In this document: positions 63,858-64,000 of the stretch, one piece after another | Layout: the number at the start of each line of letters is the position of its first letter | Position numbering within the stretch: the stretch's first letter is position 1 | NCBI RefSeq assembly: GCF_003966265.1 | Contig: NZ_RXNV01000007.1 | Coordinates: forward strand, 62,001-126,000 | Reading direction: 5' to 3' | Length of the DNA stretch: 64,000 bases | Source: Shewanella atlantica | GTDB taxonomy: Bacteria > Pseudomonadota > Gammaproteobacteria > Enterobacterales > Shewanellaceae | Translations under genes and position numbers: made by a program | The notes under the pieces: generated by a model | What the model was told of the DNA's origin: nothing | The model's input: only the letters and a program-made list of their open reading frames with translations | Database searches by the model: none

Positions 63858-64000
63858 ATGTTGGTTGCCGGAATGTTTTTGAAAGCAAATGAGGTTCGAA
63901 TTGTTACCCTTAACGGGACTCGTACAACTCATGAATTGGTGGCTCCGAAGACGAATAAGTTCACCTTAATCAAGAACCCTACTCAGGGGGAAGTAGTCAC
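63858..64000 (+). CDS. Start of a DUF3010-like gene (cut by window end)
   Basis: The ATG at 63858 follows AAGGTG and opens a frame that remains open to the window end: MLVAGMFLKANEVRIVTLNG, then TRTTHELVAPKTNKFTLIKN, then PTQGEVVT. The N-terminal pattern (a short strand, G-x-x-x-K, then a strand V-x-I-V-x-L) recalls the DUF3010 family of small RNase-H-fold-like proteins. That assignment is from memory and only 47 residues are available. Confidence 0.6.
   Translation, partial: MLVAGMFLKANEVRIVTLNGTRTTHELVAPKTNKFTLIKNPTQGEVV

Noticed and set aside
1-64000. CRISPR arrays, tRNA or rRNA genes, intact transposases, prophage genes
   Set aside because: None was recognised on either strand. Regular spacer-repeat structure is absent; the only tandem repeat is the short four-unit array at 45354.

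Overview
The window looks like a chromosomal segment of a marine gammaproteobacterium of the genus Shewanella or a close relative. The gene set and order point that way: cydDC, a PutA without a DNA-binding domain, a PiT/DUF47 pair, a ygiM-ygiF-glnE neighbourhood, a yjf/PspA cluster, a quinol nitric oxide reductase with NorR, a TlpA-DUF4266-DUF3570-ApbE cluster and cysJIH. The intergenic repeats are also of a kind I associate with Shewanella. No rRNA, tRNA, CRISPR array, prophage or intact insertion sequence was recognised. Genus assignment is inference from remembered families, not from a search.

Layout. 1-9 kb: a GFA-family enzyme (-), an NhaC-family antiporter with a possibly structured leader (+), an RhlE-type RNA helicase (-), a DUF3622 protein (+) and cydDC (+). 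9-16 kb: a small HTH protein, putA, a YgiM-like SH3 protein, and a PiT phosphate transporter with its DUF47 partner (all -). 16-28 kb: the CYTH/CHAD triphosphatase (+) and glnE (+) flank a block of eight minus-strand genes: lipoprotein, double-DUF350 protein, membrane-fused spermidine-synthase-like protein, DUF2170, PspA/IM30, DUF2491, a small ribbon-helix-helix-like protein and a K+ channel. 28-45 kb: envelope and signalling genes (porin-like protein, solute-binding protein, FetB-like permease, DUF6351 lipoprotein, chemoreceptor, ZapE, two M16 peptidases), then norB-norR. 45-51 kb: NhaP2-type antiporter, TlpA-DUF4266-DUF3570-ApbE and a CBS protein. 51-64 kb: a repeat-rich gap, LpxL-type acyltransferase, an HExxH membrane protein with an upstream micro-ORF, a TetR regulator, a MipA/OmpV protein, cysJ-cysI-cysH, a large exported protein and the start of a DUF3010-like gene cut by the window end.

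Two parts deserve most attention. (1) The PspA cluster: a 13-bp palindrome, GACATA(A/T)TATGTC, occurs twice before the DUF2170 gene and again, extended to a perfect 21-bp palindrome plus a degenerate copy, between the lipoprotein gene and glnE. The same cluster encodes a 109-aa protein that reads as two ribbon-helix-helix units, a plausible cognate regulator. Together they suggest a self-regulated membrane-stress/polyamine/ion-channel system. (2) The TlpA-DUF4266-DUF3570-ApbE cluster: the DUF3570 barrel carries DSLTGAS, which fits the FMN-attachment motif of ApbE. The neighbouring ApbE lacks a visible signal peptide and one usual metal ligand.

Regulation visible in sequence also includes a sigma-54 promoter with three GT-N7-AC-like boxes before norB, two more boxes before norR, a four-copy 15-bp tandem repeat before the NhaP2 gene, and many intrinsic terminators.
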